This document shows, one piece after another, positions 7,401 to 7,527 of a stretch of 7,527 nucleotides of DNA. The position numbers and the translations under genes are program-made. The DNA lies in NCBI GenBank assembly GCA_018056405.1, contig JAGPFT010000131.1, forward strand, positions 1 to 7,527. The letters are read 5' to 3'. Every line of letters begins with the position of its first letter. Within the stretch, counting starts at the first letter, position 1. The notes under the pieces were generated by a model, which had not been told where the DNA came from, ran no database searches, and worked only from the letters and a program-made list of their open reading frames with translations. Source of the DNA: Anaerolineae bacterium (lineage in GTDB: Bacteria > Chloroflexota > Anaerolineae > Aggregatilineales > Aggregatilineaceae).

Positions 7401-7527
7401 AGCACGGCCTCAACCGCGTGGTGGTCGCCAGTTGCACGCCGCTGACCCACCAGCCGCTCTTCCAGGACTGCCTGCGCAGCGCCGGGCTGAACCCGTACCT
7501 CTTCGAGATGGCCAACATCCGCAACCA
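4421..7527 (+). CDS. hdrA: HdrL-type HdrA with inserted GltD-like NAD(P)H module (3' end cut off)
   Basis: The frame is open from 4421 to the window edge, giving 1035 residues with no stop. It starts as HdrA: FAD Rossmann GGGIAG (21-26), FPTNDCAMC with C65/C68, and a ferredoxin motif at C117, C120, C123, C127. A GltD/NfnB-like module follows at about 165-645. It has a cysteine domain (C167, C171, C206, C210, C214, C218), a second FAD motif GAGPCG (263-268), a nucleotide-binding motif GGGNVA (398-403), and AAGDSVSG (541-548). HdrA then resumes with C647, C650, C653, C657, the motif C740, C751, C755, C756, and the N-domain-like cluster motif C945, C947, C980, C1005. The module should let a pyridine nucleotide exchange electrons with the Hdr clusters. 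By alignment with gene 1, residue 1035 matches its residue 574, so roughly 480 residues (second FAD domain and C-terminal ferredoxin) may be missing, giving about 1500 in total. It probably shares the operon of genes 1 and 2. Confidence 0.9.
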   Translation, partial: MSDAGSIHSGNPPVGAVMVVGGGIAGMQASLDLAEQGFKVYLVEAQSAIGGKMAQLDKTFPTNDCAMCTISPRLVEVGRHPNIALLTESEVLDVQGQAGDFTVRLRHHPRYIDPLKCIGCGDCAKVCPVIVPDRFNEGLSSRHAAYKLYPQAVPNAYAIEKKGISPCRDACPAGQRAQGYIALIREGRWDDALRVIKMDNPFPGICGRICNHRCETACNRGLLDEPINIHALKRFVTDKVYAAPRQPVEPAPRLYDQHVAIIGAGPCGLTAAQDLARAGYGVTVFEAMPVAGGMLRLGVPEYRLPTAIIEREVQDIVDLGVDLRLNHQVNNLDDVFAEGFDAVLIAVGAHEGVRLPIPGADLDGVLINTHFLRDVRLGRYQDGAGDAPPLGERVLVLGGGNVAIDVARSAVRLGREVHLACLEDRESMPAHPWEVAAAEEEGVTIYAGRTFERIVSDAGGHVCGVECQRVASFRFDEMGRLLVDKEPDSAHVLPCDTVIFSVGQRAGLAFIPGDAGVGLTARQTIAVNPNTLAATRQGVFAAGDSVSGTAFVIEAVESGHIAARSIIRYLQGEHLEPPRKPELPVVHLTREDLEERVARGELHRQPRVPLPELPVAQRLDNFAEVEGGYDDESAQQEAARCLACGVCSECMSCTFACGVNAIDHDMAARDETVHVGAVILAPGYQVYHAELSEEYGLGRYPNVITALQFERLLSASGPTLGHVQRPSDGRAPGRIAFLQCVGSRDQSHDYCSAVCCMYATKEAIMAKEHEPELDVHVFMMDMRAFSKGYWGYFERARDRYGVRYTRCRLSALHEDPATHDLILRYQDEDGALHTERFDLAVLSVGMEISPQVRELGRRLGVELDEYGFCHTVLFNPLETSRPGIYAVGPFREPKDIPESVIEASGAAAAAAARLSAARFSLSVTPEFPPERDVCGEEPRIGVFVCHCGSNIGGYLNVPGVADYARTLPGVVHAEDNLYTCSQDSIKHIAEQIAEHGLNRVVVASCTPLTHQPLFQDCLRSAGLNPYLFEMANIRN

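Noticed and set aside
6224..7450. A 408-codon minus-strand open frame near the window end
   Set aside because: It lies wholly opposite conserved HdrA motifs of gene 3 and shows the same shadow composition.

Overview
The window carries three same-strand genes of an electron-transfer operon built on heterodisulfide-reductase-type (Hdr) flavoproteins, preceded by about 540 bases of non-coding, repeat-rich DNA. The coding DNA is GC-rich and uses mostly G/C-ending codons. The intergenic DNA is full of pyrimidine/purine palindromes with a CCCCTCTCC / GGAGAGGGG core, a style I associate with Chloroflexota (Anaerolineae-like) genomes and some cyanobacteria. An anaerobic, possibly uncultivated Chloroflexota-type bacterium is therefore my best guess, but this is inference from style, not proof.

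Layout. Bases 1-265 hold two near-identical 49-base hairpin repeats (29-77 and 214-262). Between and overlapping them are a 97-base nested palindrome (66-162) and a further hairpin (165-191). Bases 266-539 form an AT-richer leader with a TATAAT-like box at 436-441 and a ribosome binding site just before the first gene. Gene 1 (540-3704, 1054 aa) is a long HdrA-like iron-sulfur flavoprotein with two FAD domains. Gene 2 (3701-4228, 175 aa) overlaps it by ATGA and is an MvhD/FlpD-type [2Fe-2S] electron-transfer subunit. A 192-base gap follows, containing a 98-base folded repeat (4291-4388) that can form a three-way junction. Gene 3 (4421 to beyond the window end, at least 1035 aa) is a second HdrA-like protein. 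It has a complete GltD/NfnB-like FAD and NAD(P)-binding module inserted into its ferredoxin region, the arrangement called HdrL ('long HdrA') in some sulfate reducers.

How they may work together. HdrA proteins bifurcate or conduct electrons through FAD and iron-sulfur clusters, MvhD passes electrons from a dehydrogenase to HdrA, and the GltD-like insert provides a site for a pyridine nucleotide. The cluster therefore looks like an NAD(H)-linked, Hdr-type electron-transfer or bifurcating complex. No HdrB/HdrC-type (CCG-domain) subunit, hydrogenase or formate dehydrogenase is visible here, so the terminal electron donor and acceptor cannot be named. They may be encoded beyond base 7527.
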